Source: JBECKQ01 sp040235375 (GTDB lineage: Bacteria; Planctomycetota; Phycisphaerae; UBA1845). From it: a stretch of DNA of 15,014 nucleotides. This document shows positions 1 through 7,253 of the stretch, piece after piece (position 1 is the stretch's first letter; every line of letters starts with the position of its first letter). The stretch spans positions 1-15,014 of the forward strand of contig JBECKQ010000131.1 in the NCBI GenBank assembly GCA_040235375.1. The letters are read 5' to 3'. The translations under genes were made by a program, and so were the position numbers. The notes beneath the pieces were generated by a model. The model saw only the letters and a list, made by a program, of their open reading frames with translations, had not been told where the DNA came from and searched no databases.

Positions 1-34
1 GGTCCGCTCGATAAGGAAATGCCCGATTTTCGAC

Positions 35-63
35 TTGACATAACTTGGACAAACATTGAAAAT
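35..63 (+). promoter_or_regulatory. Candidate sigma-70 promoter (orphan)
   Basis: A perfect TTGACA at 35-40 is followed 17 bases later by GAAAAT at 58-63, which matches TATAAT at four of six positions. Transcription would begin near 70 and run into the hairpins at 97-185 and the terminator at 161-192, so the product would be a short RNA of about 120 bases. The -10 box is mediocre, so this is a candidate only. Confidence 0.35.
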
Positions 64-69
64 CATCAT

Positions 70-192
70 GGTGTTTAAGGAATGTGGTCTCGTTTATTAC
101 GGGAACGTCCGGTAAAAATCCCACTCACTAGTCCATCCCCCATGGGCTAGTTACCCCCCAAGGCCCGGCCCACCCCGCCGGGCCTGACTTTT
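70..192 (+). ncRNA. Candidate structured small RNA, three hairpins
   Basis: Three stems follow one another. Bases 97-103 pair with 109-115 (one G-G mismatch, five-base loop). Bases 127-136 pair with 142-151 (ten pairs, one G-U, loop CCCCC). Bases 161-169 pair with 177-185 (nine perfect, mostly G-C pairs), followed by CTTTT. A TTGACA box lies just upstream and no plausible protein is encoded. I do not recognise the fold as a known riboswitch. It could instead be the 3' untranslated end of a gene to the left. Confidence 0.25.
161..192 (+). terminator. Intrinsic terminator-like hairpin
   Basis: AGGCCCGGC at 161-169 pairs perfectly with GCCGGGCCT at 177-185 around a seven-base loop, followed by GACTTTT. 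The U tract is short but lies only on the plus-strand side; the other side reads GGGG. It would separate any transcript entering from the left from the Fe-S operon promoter at 256-284. Confidence 0.5.
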
Positions 193-255
193 ACCGACCG
201 GGCCAAGCAAAAGGCGGCAATGAGGCCCCTGCGGCCGCCAGTCGGGGAACGCCGC

Positions 256-284
256 TTGAATTGGTACTCGAACGGTGCTATATA
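256..284 (+). promoter_or_regulatory. Promoter of the Rrf2-iscS-erpA operon
   Basis: TTGAAT at 256-261 and TATATA at 279-284 are separated by 17 bases, a good sigma-70 match. The predicted start is near 291, giving a leader of about 57 bases before the Rrf2 start. Because Rrf2 proteins of the IscR type usually repress their own operon, an operator is expected here, but I see no clear palindrome. Confidence 0.5.
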
Positions 285-347
285 TTTGTGACGAGGGTCG
301 GCCTCATGGGATGTGTGCGCGTGAACTTCGACAGGAACCACTGACAG

Positions 348-833
348 ATGATGACACTCACGCGAAAGTCGGATTATGCGCTGCTCGCCCTGGTGCACCT
401 TTATCGGGAAGGAAATCGCGTGTGCAGCGCCCGAGAGATCGCCGACGCATACGAGGTGCCGGTGCCGATTCTCATGAACATCCTGAAAAGGCTTTGCCGT
501 GCGGGCATGGTCGCCAGCACGCGCGGGGCGCGAGGTGGTTACCGCCTGGCGCTGGAGGCGCGCGACATCACGCTCTACATGGTGATCTCCGCGATCGAAG
601 GTCCGGTCGGACTTTTCCAGTGTGCCCGGCGCAACGGCCAAGTCCTCGCCTCCAACTGCGGGCGCCAGCCGGTCTGCCCCATGTCCTCTCCGGCCAGACG
701 AGTAAGCGAGCGTCTGCGCGCGCTACTCGAAGAATTCACGCTGGAACAGATGGCCGACGAAGTGGCTGAGCTTCGGGGCAACGACGGCGACGAACCGGAG
801 CCCGCCGGTGTCTCACGTGTATCTGGATCATAG
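348..833 (+). CDS. Rrf2 family regulator, IscR-like
   Basis: A 161-residue DNA-binding regulator. The N-terminus (LTRKSDYALLAL, then a winged helix-turn-helix with LMNILKRLCRAGMV at about 42-55 and RGARGGYRLA at 59-68) is the Rrf2 signature. Three cysteines, C92, C104 and C110, occupy the place where IscR-type members bind a [2Fe-2S] cluster, so it probably senses Fe-S status and controls the desulfurase and carrier genes downstream. The first spacing (11 residues between C92 and C104) is wider than the five of E. coli IscR. ATG codons at 348 and 351 both follow AGGAA at 333-337; the first gives the better spacing. The 3' end overlaps iscS by 26 bases, implying coupled translation. The residue pattern makes the family secure; the ligand and targets are inferred. 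Confidence 0.9.
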   Translation: MMTLTRKSDYALLALVHLYREGNRVCSAREIADAYEVPVPILMNILKRLCRAGMVASTRGARGGYRLALEARDITLYMVISAIEGPVGLFQCARRNGQVLASNCGRQPVCPMSSPARRVSERLRALLEEFTLEQMADEVAELRGNDGDEPEPAGVSRVSGS

Positions 834-2010
834 TGCGACGACGCCCGTCGATCCGCGGGTGCTCGAGGCGATGCTGCCGTTTTTGCGGGATCGCTTTGGG
901 AACGCGGCGAGCCGCAGTCACTCGCTTGGCTGGTTTGCCGAGGAAGCCGTGGAACAGGCGCGCGACCGGGTTGCCACCCTGATCGGAGCGAGACCGCGCG
1001 AGATCATCTGGACCAGCGGCGCCACCGAGAGCAACAACTTGGCGATCAACGGAACCATGCGCGCGGAGAGCCGCCGCGGCAATCACGTTGTCACGCAGGC
1101 GACGGAGCACAAGGCCGTACTCGATCCGGTCGCCAGACTGGCCAACGACGGCGTCGAGGCAACGATTCTCGGCGTGGATCGCGAGGGCCGGGTCGATCCC
1201 GCCGCGGTTGAAAACGCCATTACGGACCGCACGGTTCTGGTCTCGATCATGGTGGCGAACAACGAAGTCGGCGCCGTACAGGCGGTGGCCGAAATCGGCG
1301 AAATCTGCCGGCGCCGCGGCGTGACCTTCCACGCCGACGCGGCCCAAGCGGCCGGCCGGATACCGCTTGACGTGGACGGCTTGAACGTCGACCTGCTGAG
1401 CATCAGCGGGCATAAGATGTATGGGCCGAAAGGCGTCGGCGCATTGTTCGTCCGGCGCCGGTCGCCGCGCGTCCGATGCGAAGCGATCCTGCACGGCGGT
1501 GGGCACGAACGCGGGTTGCGGAGCGGCACGCTGAATGTGCCCGGCGTTGTGGGTCTGGGCTCCGCGGCGATGATCGCCCAAGAAGAGATGCCGGAGGAAT
1601 CCGCCCGGTTGGCCGAGTTGCGTAACAGGCTCGAAAGCGGCCTGCTCGACCGTCTCAGCGGCGTAACGGTCAACGGCTCGCGGGAGCATCGCCTGCCGAA
1701 CTTGACGAACATGAGTTTCCAGCACGTCGAGGGGGAAGCCCTGATGACGGCTGCCGGCGAGCTGGCGGTCAGCAGCGGCAGCGCCTGCACGAGCGGCTCG
1801 ATCGGGTCGAGCCATGTGCTGCGAGCGCTCGGCGTGGAAGATGAGTTGGCGCCGAGCTCCATCCGGTTCAGCGTTGGCAGGTTCACGACGAGTGAGGACA
1901 TCGATTGGGTGGTCGACAGGATCGTCGCCGTGGTCGAGCGGCTGAGGGACTTGAGCCCCTTCGCCGATGTGGCGTGCAATACGGTCGGCCCCATTGAGCA
2001 TCATACATAA
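808..2010 (+). CDS. iscS: Cysteine desulfurase (IscS/NifS family)
   Basis: A 400-residue pyridoxal-phosphate enzyme that removes sulfur from cysteine, yielding alanine and a protein-bound persulfide for Fe-S clusters and other thiolation. Visible landmarks, all in order: YLDHSATTPVD at the N-terminus, SGATESNN (70-77), the ATEHKAV histidine H101, NNEVGAVQ (151-158), HADAAQAAG with D177 and Q180, the cofactor lysine K203 in SGHKMYGPKG, RSGTLNVPG (238-246), and the catalytic cysteine C327 in SSGSACTSGS. Length is normal for IscS (about 400). The start is GTG at 808, eight bases after GGAG, inside the 3' end of the Rrf2 gene. Regulator, desulfurase and A-type carrier form one operon, but no IscU-type scaffold lies in the window. 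NifS is the alternative name; the two cannot be separated on sequence alone. Confidence 0.95.
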   Translation: MSHVYLDHSATTPVDPRVLEAMLPFLRDRFGNAASRSHSLGWFAEEAVEQARDRVATLIGARPREIIWTSGATESNNLAINGTMRAESRRGNHVVTQATEHKAVLDPVARLANDGVEATILGVDREGRVDPAAVENAITDRTVLVSIMVANNEVGAVQAVAEIGEICRRRGVTFHADAAQAAGRIPLDVDGLNVDLLSISGHKMYGPKGVGALFVRRRSPRVRCEAILHGGGHERGLRSGTLNVPGVVGLGSAAMIAQEEMPEESARLAELRNRLESGLLDRLSGVTVNGSREHRLPNLTNMSFQHVEGEALMTAAGELAVSSGSACTSGSIGSSHVLRALGVEDELAPSSIRFSVGRFTTSEDIDWVVDRIVAVVERLRDLSPFADVACNTVGPIEHHT

Positions 2011-2017
2011 GGCGGAT

Positions 2018-2031
2018 GTGTCCCCGGACAC
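2018..2031. promoter_or_regulatory. Short perfect inverted repeat before erpA
   Basis: GTGTCC at 2018-2023 and GGACAC at 2026-2031 are perfect inverted repeats two bases apart in the 47-base gap between iscS and the carrier gene. The two-base gap is too small for a full hairpin loop, so a protein-binding site or a shortened RNA stem are both possible. It may be chance. Confidence 0.2.
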
Positions 2032-2057
2032 GTCGCACAACCCAAGGGAGTATCGAT

Positions 2058-2420
2058 ATGGCAGTGATGCTGACTGAAACCGCAGCCCGCGAAGTAAAGC
2101 AGATCGTGAATCAGCAGCTCGAAAGCGCCAAGGCGGAGTCTCCCGACTCGCCGGCGTTCGAGAAGCTGTTTCTGCGTGTTGGCGTCAAGGGCGGCGGGTG
2201 CAGCGGTTTCAATTACACGTTGGATTTGACCGACCAGAAGCTGGAAGAGGACGAGACGTTCGATTGCCACGGCGTTGAGGTCATCTGCGATCCGCGCAGC
2301 TATCTCTACCTCAACGGCGTGACGGTTGACTTCCGTGACGAGGTAATGGGTCGTGGCTTCGTGTTCAACAACCCGAACGCCACGAGCACCTGCGGCTGCG
2401 GGAGCAGCTTCTCTCCGTAG
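2058..2420 (+). CDS. erpA: A-type Fe-S cluster carrier, ErpA/IscA-like
   Basis: A 120-residue carrier that accepts Fe-S clusters and passes them to apoproteins in the cytoplasm. It has the three conserved ligand cysteines of the family: C48 in GGGCSGF, and C112 and C114 in CGCG near the C-terminus. The ending CGCGSSF is closer to ErpA than to IscA or SufA, which usually carry CGCGESF. The ATG at 2058 is chosen because AAGGGAG lies at 2044-2050, seven bases upstream; an upstream in-frame ATG at 2016 has no such site and would add 14 unconserved residues. It is the last gene of the operon and is followed by a strong terminator. Residues 23-33 form a slightly longer loop than in E. coli homologues. 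Confidence 0.92.
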   Translation: MAVMLTETAAREVKQIVNQQLESAKAESPDSPAFEKLFLRVGVKGGGCSGFNYTLDLTDQKLEEDETFDCHGVEVICDPRSYLYLNGVTVDFRDEVMGRGFVFNNPNATSTCGCGSSFSP

Positions 2421-2514
2421 AAAGGACTCGGTCAGCGGCTCATCAGAGGCATGCGCGGAAATCGGGGCCGGGTGGGCGCATTTAAGCTCCATGCTGAACA
2501 GCGTGGTCGGGACG

Positions 2515-2556
2515 ACCGGGAGGACGATATGCCGTTCCTCCCGGTTTGCTCGTTTT
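2515..2556 (+). terminator. Rho-independent terminator of the Fe-S operon
   Basis: ACCGGGAGGA at 2515-2524 pairs perfectly with TCCTCCCGGT at 2536-2545, with two or three further pairs possible across a bulge, followed by TTTGCTCGTTTTA. It lies 95 bases after the erpA stop, in the gap where this operon converges with the RND gene. The minus-strand side lacks a T tract, so it mainly serves the plus strand. Confidence 0.85.
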
Positions 2557-2587
2557 ACCCTCCCAATTCGGACTGTTGCAGTTGCCA

Positions 2588-5500
2588 TCACGCGGTGGCC
2601 GGCGCGTCGGATTCTCGGCCGGGCTCGAGCGGCTCGGCGCCGGCGCGCCCGCGTATCGCCGCGGCCAGCCTGCGGACCGAGACATACAGTGTCGGCAGCA
2701 CGACCAGCGTAAGCAACGTGGCGAAGGCCAGTCCGAAGATGACGGCGATGGCCATGCTGGCCCACCACTGGCTGGATTCGCTGCGCGTCGCCCAGACCAA
2801 TCTGTGGAAGTCGTAGCTGACGCCTATGGCCATCGGGATGAGGCCGAGAATCGTCGTCACCGCGGTGAGCAGGACCGGCCTGAGCCTGGTCACGCCGGCC
2901 TGAATCGCGGCGGGCACAAGGTCCATGCCGCGACCTTCGAGCAGGCGCGTGTAATCCAGCAGCACGATCGCGTTGTTGACCACCACACCGGCCAGGCTGA
3001 TCACGCCGACGCCCGTCATGATGATACCGAACGGCATCGCGCAAATGAGCAGCCCGGCGAACACGCCGATCAGCGACAGAATAACCGTTGTCATGATGAT
3101 GAACGGCACGGTGAGCGTGTTGAACTGCGCCACCAGCACCATCACAATCAGGAAAAGCGCCACGACGAACGCTTTGCTCAGGAACGCTTGCGCCTTGTCC
3201 TGCTCCTCCTTCTCGCCCGCGTAGCGGATTTCGTATCCCGGCGGCAGATCGAGCTTGCTCAAGATGCCCTGGACGTCGGCCAGGACCGCCGTGCCCAGTC
3301 GCCCTTCCGCGTCGGCCTCGAGCGTGACGACGCGCTTCTGGTTGATCCGGCGGATGGTTCCGTAGCCGCCCGTGTACTTGAACTCCCCCAGCGAACTGAG
3401 CGGCACGGAGTCGCCGGCCACGTTGGGCACGCGCAAACGCAGAAGATCGTCGATGTTGTGCCGCTGTGACGGCGGCAGGCGGACGGTGATGTCGTACTCG
3501 TCATTGTACTGGCGGTACTTGCTTACCTCGCGGCCGAAGACCGCGGTCTTCAGGAAGTTACCGATGACCGACGTGTTTACGCCGAGCAGCATCGCGCGCC
3601 GGCGATCCACGATGAACGACAGCTCGGGCCGGGCCGCCTCGTGGTCGCTGCGCAGATTGACGAGCCCGGGCACGTTCGTGATTGCGCGCTTCGCTTCTTC
3701 GCTGATTGATTCGAGGGTTTTGAAGTCCTCGCCGATGATGCGCACCGTCACCGGCGCGCCGGTCGGCGGACCTTCCTCCTCCTTGTCCACCTTGATCTCT
3801 GCTCCGGCGATGTCGCTCAGATCCTTGCGGATAGCGGCGACCACGTCGGCGGACGGCCGCTTGCGCACCTCGTAATCGTGAAACGTCAGTGTCAGGTTGC
3901 CGATGTGATCGCCGCCGGAACCGCCGCCGAACATCGGCCCCGAGCCGCCACCGGAGCCGACGTTCACGATAACGTGCTCCAGGTCAGGGGTGTATTTGTC
4001 CAACCGCTGCTCGACGATGCGGGCCAGGCGATCAGACTCCTCGATGCTCGTTCCCTGCGGAGAGCGGATGTTGATAATCGCCCGCCGCGGATCGAAGTTG
4101 GGGAAGAGCTCGACACCATGTCCCATCTTTCCATAGAGCATCACCAGGCCGATCAGCAGAAGCACAACCAGCGAGAGCGTCGTACGCCGATGGGCCAGCG
4201 TCGTTTCCAGCACTCGGCGATACCCGCGGATGAGCCGGCTTTCACGCTTCCGCCGCCGAACCTCGGCAGTGACGAAAATGGAGCCGAGCGTCGGGCTGAT
4301 CACCAGCGCGACGAACAGCGAGCTGACGAGCGTGATGATGAGCGTGATCGGCAGGTAGCTCATGAACTTGCCCATGATGCCGGGCCAGAAAATCATGGGC
4401 GCAAACGCGGCGATCGTGGTCGCCGTGGACGTGATGACCGGCCAGGCCACCTCGGCGGTGCCCTCCCGCGCCGCCCGGATGCGATTGCCGCAGATCGTGT
4501 AGTGCCGGTAGATGTTCTCGACGATGACGATCGCGTTGTCGACGAGCATGCCCAGCGCCATGATCAGGCTGAAGAGCACGACCATGTTGAGCGTGTACCC
4601 CATCAACTGAAGAACGGTCACGCTCAGCAGCATGGAAAGCGGTATCGCGAGCCCCACGATCGTGCTCGCCCGCCAGCCAAGGAAGATCACCAGTACAGCT
4701 ACGACGAGGATCAGCCCGGAGAGCAGGTTGTTCTCCAGGTCAGCCACCATGAGCCGGATGTCCTTCGACTGATCGAGCGTGATGTCGAAGCGAACCCCGG
4801 CGGGGGCGCGCTCGCGGGCCTGTTCGAGCACCGCCTTCACCGCGTCGGAGATGCGAATGATGTTCTCGCCCACGCGTTTCTGAACGGTGAGCGTGATGCT
4901 CTCCGCGCCGTCGAGGCGGGAGTACGCCGACCGGTCCTTGAACGTGTCGCGAACGGCGGCCACGTCCGTCAGGTAGATGGGCAGGCCGTCGCGGACGGCG
5001 ATGACCAGTTGGTCGACCTCCTCCGGCTCGACGAATTCCGCGGGCACGCGCACGTTCAGGCGGGTAACGGGCGTGTCCAGGCCACCGGCGGAGATGTTCA
5101 CGTTCTCGGCGGGGATGAGGCCGACGATCTCCGGGATCGTCAGGCCGTAGGCCGCCACCTTGTCCTGATCGATCTCGATGCGGATTTCGCGTTCGAGCGC
5201 GCCGAGAATGTCGCAGTTGAGCACGCCCGGGATCGACTCGATCACGTCCTCGAGATCGTCGGCGATCGCCTTCAGTCGGACGGGCGAGATGCCGCCGGAG
5301 ATGTTGATCATCATGATCGGGAAATCGGCGATGTTGATTTCCGTCAGCGTCGGCTCTTCGGCATCTTCGGGCAAATCAGCCTTGGCGAGCTCGACCTTGT
5401 CGCGCACGTATTGCATGGCGTCGTCGATGACGACGTCGGGCAGAAACTCGATCGTGATCGTGGACATGCCTTCGGCGCTGGCGGAAGTGATCTCCTTCAC

Positions 5501-5728
5501 GCCCTTGAGGCCGGCAAGCTCTTTTTCGATCTTGATGGTGACGGAAGACTCGATGTCTTCCGGCGACACGCCCTCGTAAGTGGTCGTAACGAGAATGAGT
5601 GGAATCGGTACGTCGGGCGAGCTTTCGCGCGGCAACGTCACATAGCTGTACGTGCCAAACGCGATGATGACGACGATGAGCACGCCGACGGTGGTGCGGT
5701 TTCGAATTGCGGCGTCGGTAATCAGCAC
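2588..5728 (-). CDS. RND family efflux transporter, inner-membrane pump
   Basis: A 1046-residue proton-driven exporter of the AcrB/MexB superfamily (full family length). Layout: TM1 at about 12-30, first periplasmic porter loop about 31-335, TM2-TM6 about 337-482, TM7 about 517-533, second periplasmic loop about 534-850, TM8-TM12 about 852-1012. TM4 carries GMLVDNAIVIVENI, with D397 the proton-relay aspartate; the neighbouring position is Asn (N398) instead of the second Asp of AcrB. TM10 carries the related NNAIVLLDY. A Gly/Ser-rich stretch at about 591-607 in the second periplasmic loop is unusual. The GTG start lies six bases after the adaptor gene's stop with no clear ribosome site, so translation is probably coupled. 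Substrate cannot be read from sequence; no TolC-like outer-membrane gene is nearby. Confidence 0.95.
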   Translation of the reverse strand: MLITDAAIRNRTTVGVLIVVIIAFGTYSYVTLPRESSPDVPIPLILVTTTYEGVSPEDIESSVTIKIEKELAGLKGVKEITSASAEGMSTITIEFLPDVVIDDAMQYVRDKVELAKADLPEDAEEPTLTEINIADFPIMMINISGGISPVRLKAIADDLEDVIESIPGVLNCDILGALEREIRIEIDQDKVAAYGLTIPEIVGLIPAENVNISAGGLDTPVTRLNVRVPAEFVEPEEVDQLVIAVRDGLPIYLTDVAAVRDTFKDRSAYSRLDGAESITLTVQKRVGENIIRISDAVKAVLEQARERAPAGVRFDITLDQSKDIRLMVADLENNLLSGLILVVAVLVIFLGWRASTIVGLAIPLSMLLSVTVLQLMGYTLNMVVLFSLIMALGMLVDNAIVIVENIYRHYTICGNRIRAAREGTAEVAWPVITSTATTIAAFAPMIFWPGIMGKFMSYLPITLIITLVSSLFVALVISPTLGSIFVTAEVRRRKRESRLIRGYRRVLETTLAHRRTTLSLVVLLLIGLVMLYGKMGHGVELFPNFDPRRAIINIRSPQGTSIEESDRLARIVEQRLDKYTPDLEHVIVNVGSGGGSGPMFGGGSGGDHIGNLTLTFHDYEVRKRPSADVVAAIRKDLSDIAGAEIKVDKEEEGPPTGAPVTVRIIGEDFKTLESISEEAKRAITNVPGLVNLRSDHEAARPELSFIVDRRRAMLLGVNTSVIGNFLKTAVFGREVSKYRQYNDEYDITVRLPPSQRHNIDDLLRLRVPNVAGDSVPLSSLGEFKYTGGYGTIRRINQKRVVTLEADAEGRLGTAVLADVQGILSKLDLPPGYEIRYAGEKEEQDKAQAFLSKAFVVALFLIVMVLVAQFNTLTVPFIIMTTVILSLIGVFAGLLICAMPFGIIMTGVGVISLAGVVVNNAIVLLDYTRLLEGRGMDLVPAAIQAGVTRLRPVLLTAVTTILGLIPMAIGVSYDFHRLVWATRSESSQWWASMAIAVIFGLAFATLLTLVVLPTLYVSVRRLAAAIRGRAGAEPLEPGRESDAPATA

Positions 5729-5734
5729 GGTGCG

Positions 5735-6898
5735 CTACTCGGTCGCGACGACGTTGACGGGTTGGCCGGGTCCGACGTAACGATGACCGGCGACGATCAG
5801 CCTGTCGCCCGGTTCGAGGCCGCTGAGGATTCGAACGCTGCGGCCCTTGAGGAAATCGAGCTCGACTTCGCGCCGTTCGGCCCGGTCGTCGGCGGTGGCG
5901 ACGTAGACGACCCTGCCTTCCTCCAGAGGAATCACCGAGCTGAGCGGGATCATGATGACGTCGTTGAGGACCCGGCGCGTGAGCCGCGCCCGAACGATCT
6001 GGCCGCTGCGGAGCGCGTAGTCGGCGTTGGCGACGGCAATTTCGACCTTCGTTGTCCGCGTGTTTTCGTCGGCGAGCTCGCTGATGTAGCGAATCGTGCC
6101 GGAAAGCACGCGCTGCTCGTCGGCCTGCATGAGCACCTCGGCGGATTCGCCGAGATCGAGGTAGTGCACGTCGCGCTCCGGCACGCGTACAACGACGACG
6201 GCCGGATCGAGCTCGACGATCCGGGCAACCACGTCGCCCGCCTTTGCATACTCTCCGATCTCCATGGTCAGGGCGTTCAGGACGCCGGAAATAGGGGCAT
6301 TCACCGTCGTGCGATCGAGGCGTTCCTTGGTCTCATCCACGATGGTTTTGCTGATGTCGCGACGCGTGCGGGCGTCTTCGACCTCGGTCTGCGAGGCGGC
6401 GTCGCGCTCGAGCATGTCGAGGTGGCGACGGTATTCACGATCGTCGAACTGGAACTGGGCGAGGGCCCGCTCGTACGCGGCGGCAAGCAGACTGTCGTCA
6501 AGCCGGACGATGGGCGCGCCGGCGGAAACGGGCTCGCCCTCGGCAAGCACCTGTCCGGCGGGAAAGTCCTTGCCGCGCCATGAAGCCGCCGTCTGTCGCT
6601 CGGCAATGCACTCGATCTTCGCCGGAACTTCGGCGGCGACGTCGACGATCCGGTTCGGCTCCACGACGGCGGTCAGGGTGAACGTATCGCGCAACTCGGG
6701 GATCGCTTCGATCACTTGCACGCGCACGTTGACCGGCGGCACGGTCACCGCGACCTGCGGAGGAACTGGCGTCGGCATCAGGGCCACCGCGGCCACGAGG
6801 CCTGCGGCCATGACGACAAGCGCGACGGGTATGATCCGCCGCAGCCAGCGCCGCTTGGGAGGTGCGTCGATGTCCAGGGCCCGTGATGAGGCTTCCAT
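5735..6898 (-). CDS. RND efflux periplasmic adaptor (membrane fusion protein)
   Basis: A 387-residue HlyD/AcrA-family adaptor that bridges the RND pump encoded just downstream to an outer-membrane channel. A basic stretch (KRRWLRR) precedes a single membrane anchor at about 21-40, followed by the split barrel-sandwich (VVEPNRIVDVAAEVPAKIE; later TTVNAPISGVLNAL), a helical hairpin at about 140-195 rich in charged residues, and beta-barrel and membrane-proximal domains ending in SGLEPGDRLIVAG. The barrel half-motif contains an insert near ERQTAASWRGKDFPAG, longer than usual. I chose ATG at 6898 because AGGA lies nine bases upstream; an in-frame TTG at 6937 would add 13 residues with weak support. 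The gap to the pump gene is six bases, so they form one operon. Confidence 0.93.
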   Translation of the reverse strand: MEASSRALDIDAPPKRRWLRRIIPVALVVMAAGLVAAVALMPTPVPPQVAVTVPPVNVRVQVIEAIPELRDTFTLTAVVEPNRIVDVAAEVPAKIECIAERQTAASWRGKDFPAGQVLAEGEPVSAGAPIVRLDDSLLAAAYERALAQFQFDDREYRRHLDMLERDAASQTEVEDARTRRDISKTIVDETKERLDRTTVNAPISGVLNALTMEIGEYAKAGDVVARIVELDPAVVVVRVPERDVHYLDLGESAEVLMQADEQRVLSGTIRYISELADENTRTTKVEIAVANADYALRSGQIVRARLTRRVLNDVIMIPLSSVIPLEEGRVVYVATADDRAERREVELDFLKGRSVRILSGLEPGDRLIVAGHRYVGPGQPVNVVATE

Positions 6899-7253
6899 GG
6901 ATGGTGATCCTGCGTCGTTGCTCTTCGCGGGCGACAATCGACGATCCGGGGCGCCGCCAATTACCGCCAGCTTTGCCCGGTCTGCGAGCTTCGAATCGCA
7001 GGGCGGCCGTCACGGAGTTTCGCCAACTTCCTTATTTTAGGCAAGCGGGCTGCCCCTGCCGGCGCACATCACGGTATGCCGCGGCAAAACGCAGAGCGGC
7101 GACACTTTCCGACAGTCGCGGCACGGCGGCGTCCTTTCAAAAACTTTGAAATCGACTGAAAAACACGCCTTACGGCAGTACGATCACGCATCCGCGGCGC
7201 GGCGGATAACACCGCCCGAACACACCTTGCCCGGTATCGAAAGGAAGCCGACC
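6899..7253. other. Divergent intergenic region, efflux operon / mqnA
   Basis: No gene is seen. It must hold promoters for both directions. For the minus strand, TAAAAT (7039 down to 7034) is the best -10 box but has no good -35. For the plus strand, CTGAAA at 7156-7161 and TACGAT at 7179-7184 are 17 bases apart, each four of six. A hairpin (7096-7103 with 7115-7122, one mismatch) and a perfect inverted repeat (7135-7151) lie between them. The mqnA reading frame is open back to 7146 but lacks conserved sequence before 7254. Confidence 0.5.
7135..7151. promoter_or_regulatory. Candidate operator, perfect inverted repeat
   Basis: TTTCAAA at 7135-7141 and TTTGAAA at 7145-7151 are perfect inverted repeats separated by AAC. 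The 17-base A/T-rich dyad stands out in a GC-rich region and lies five bases before the candidate -35 box at 7156 of the mqnA-mqnC operon, a fitting place for a dimeric regulator. The identity of the regulator is unknown. Confidence 0.35.

Larger units (their letters stand above)
1..347. other. Non-coding region upstream of the Fe-S operon
   Basis: No convincing gene is seen here. Plus frame 1 is open from the window edge to a TAA at 76-78 (25 codons), which could be the tail of a gene lying to the left, but nothing in the peptide is recognisable. The stretch holds a TTGACA promoter-like box, three consecutive hairpins (97-115, 127-151, 161-185), a terminator and, at 256-284, the likely promoter of the Rrf2 gene. 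Bases 30-120 look visibly richer in A/T than the flanking genes. Confidence 0.6.

Noticed and set aside
82..150. A 22-codon plus-strand frame starting just after AAGGA
   Set aside because: The ribosome-site-like bases are only one base from the ATG, the peptide has no recognisable features, and the region is better explained as structured RNA.
736..2040. A 434-codon minus-strand open frame over the Rrf2 and iscS genes
   Set aside because: It is antisense to iscS, whose catalytic motifs are intact, and its product has the Ala/Arg/His-rich composition of a shadow.
3878..6583. A 901-codon plus-strand open frame across the RND pump and adaptor genes
   Set aside because: It is antisense to two well-conserved genes. 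Its product is dominated by Asp, Arg, His and Gly with no domain, as expected from a GC-rich gene read on the other strand.
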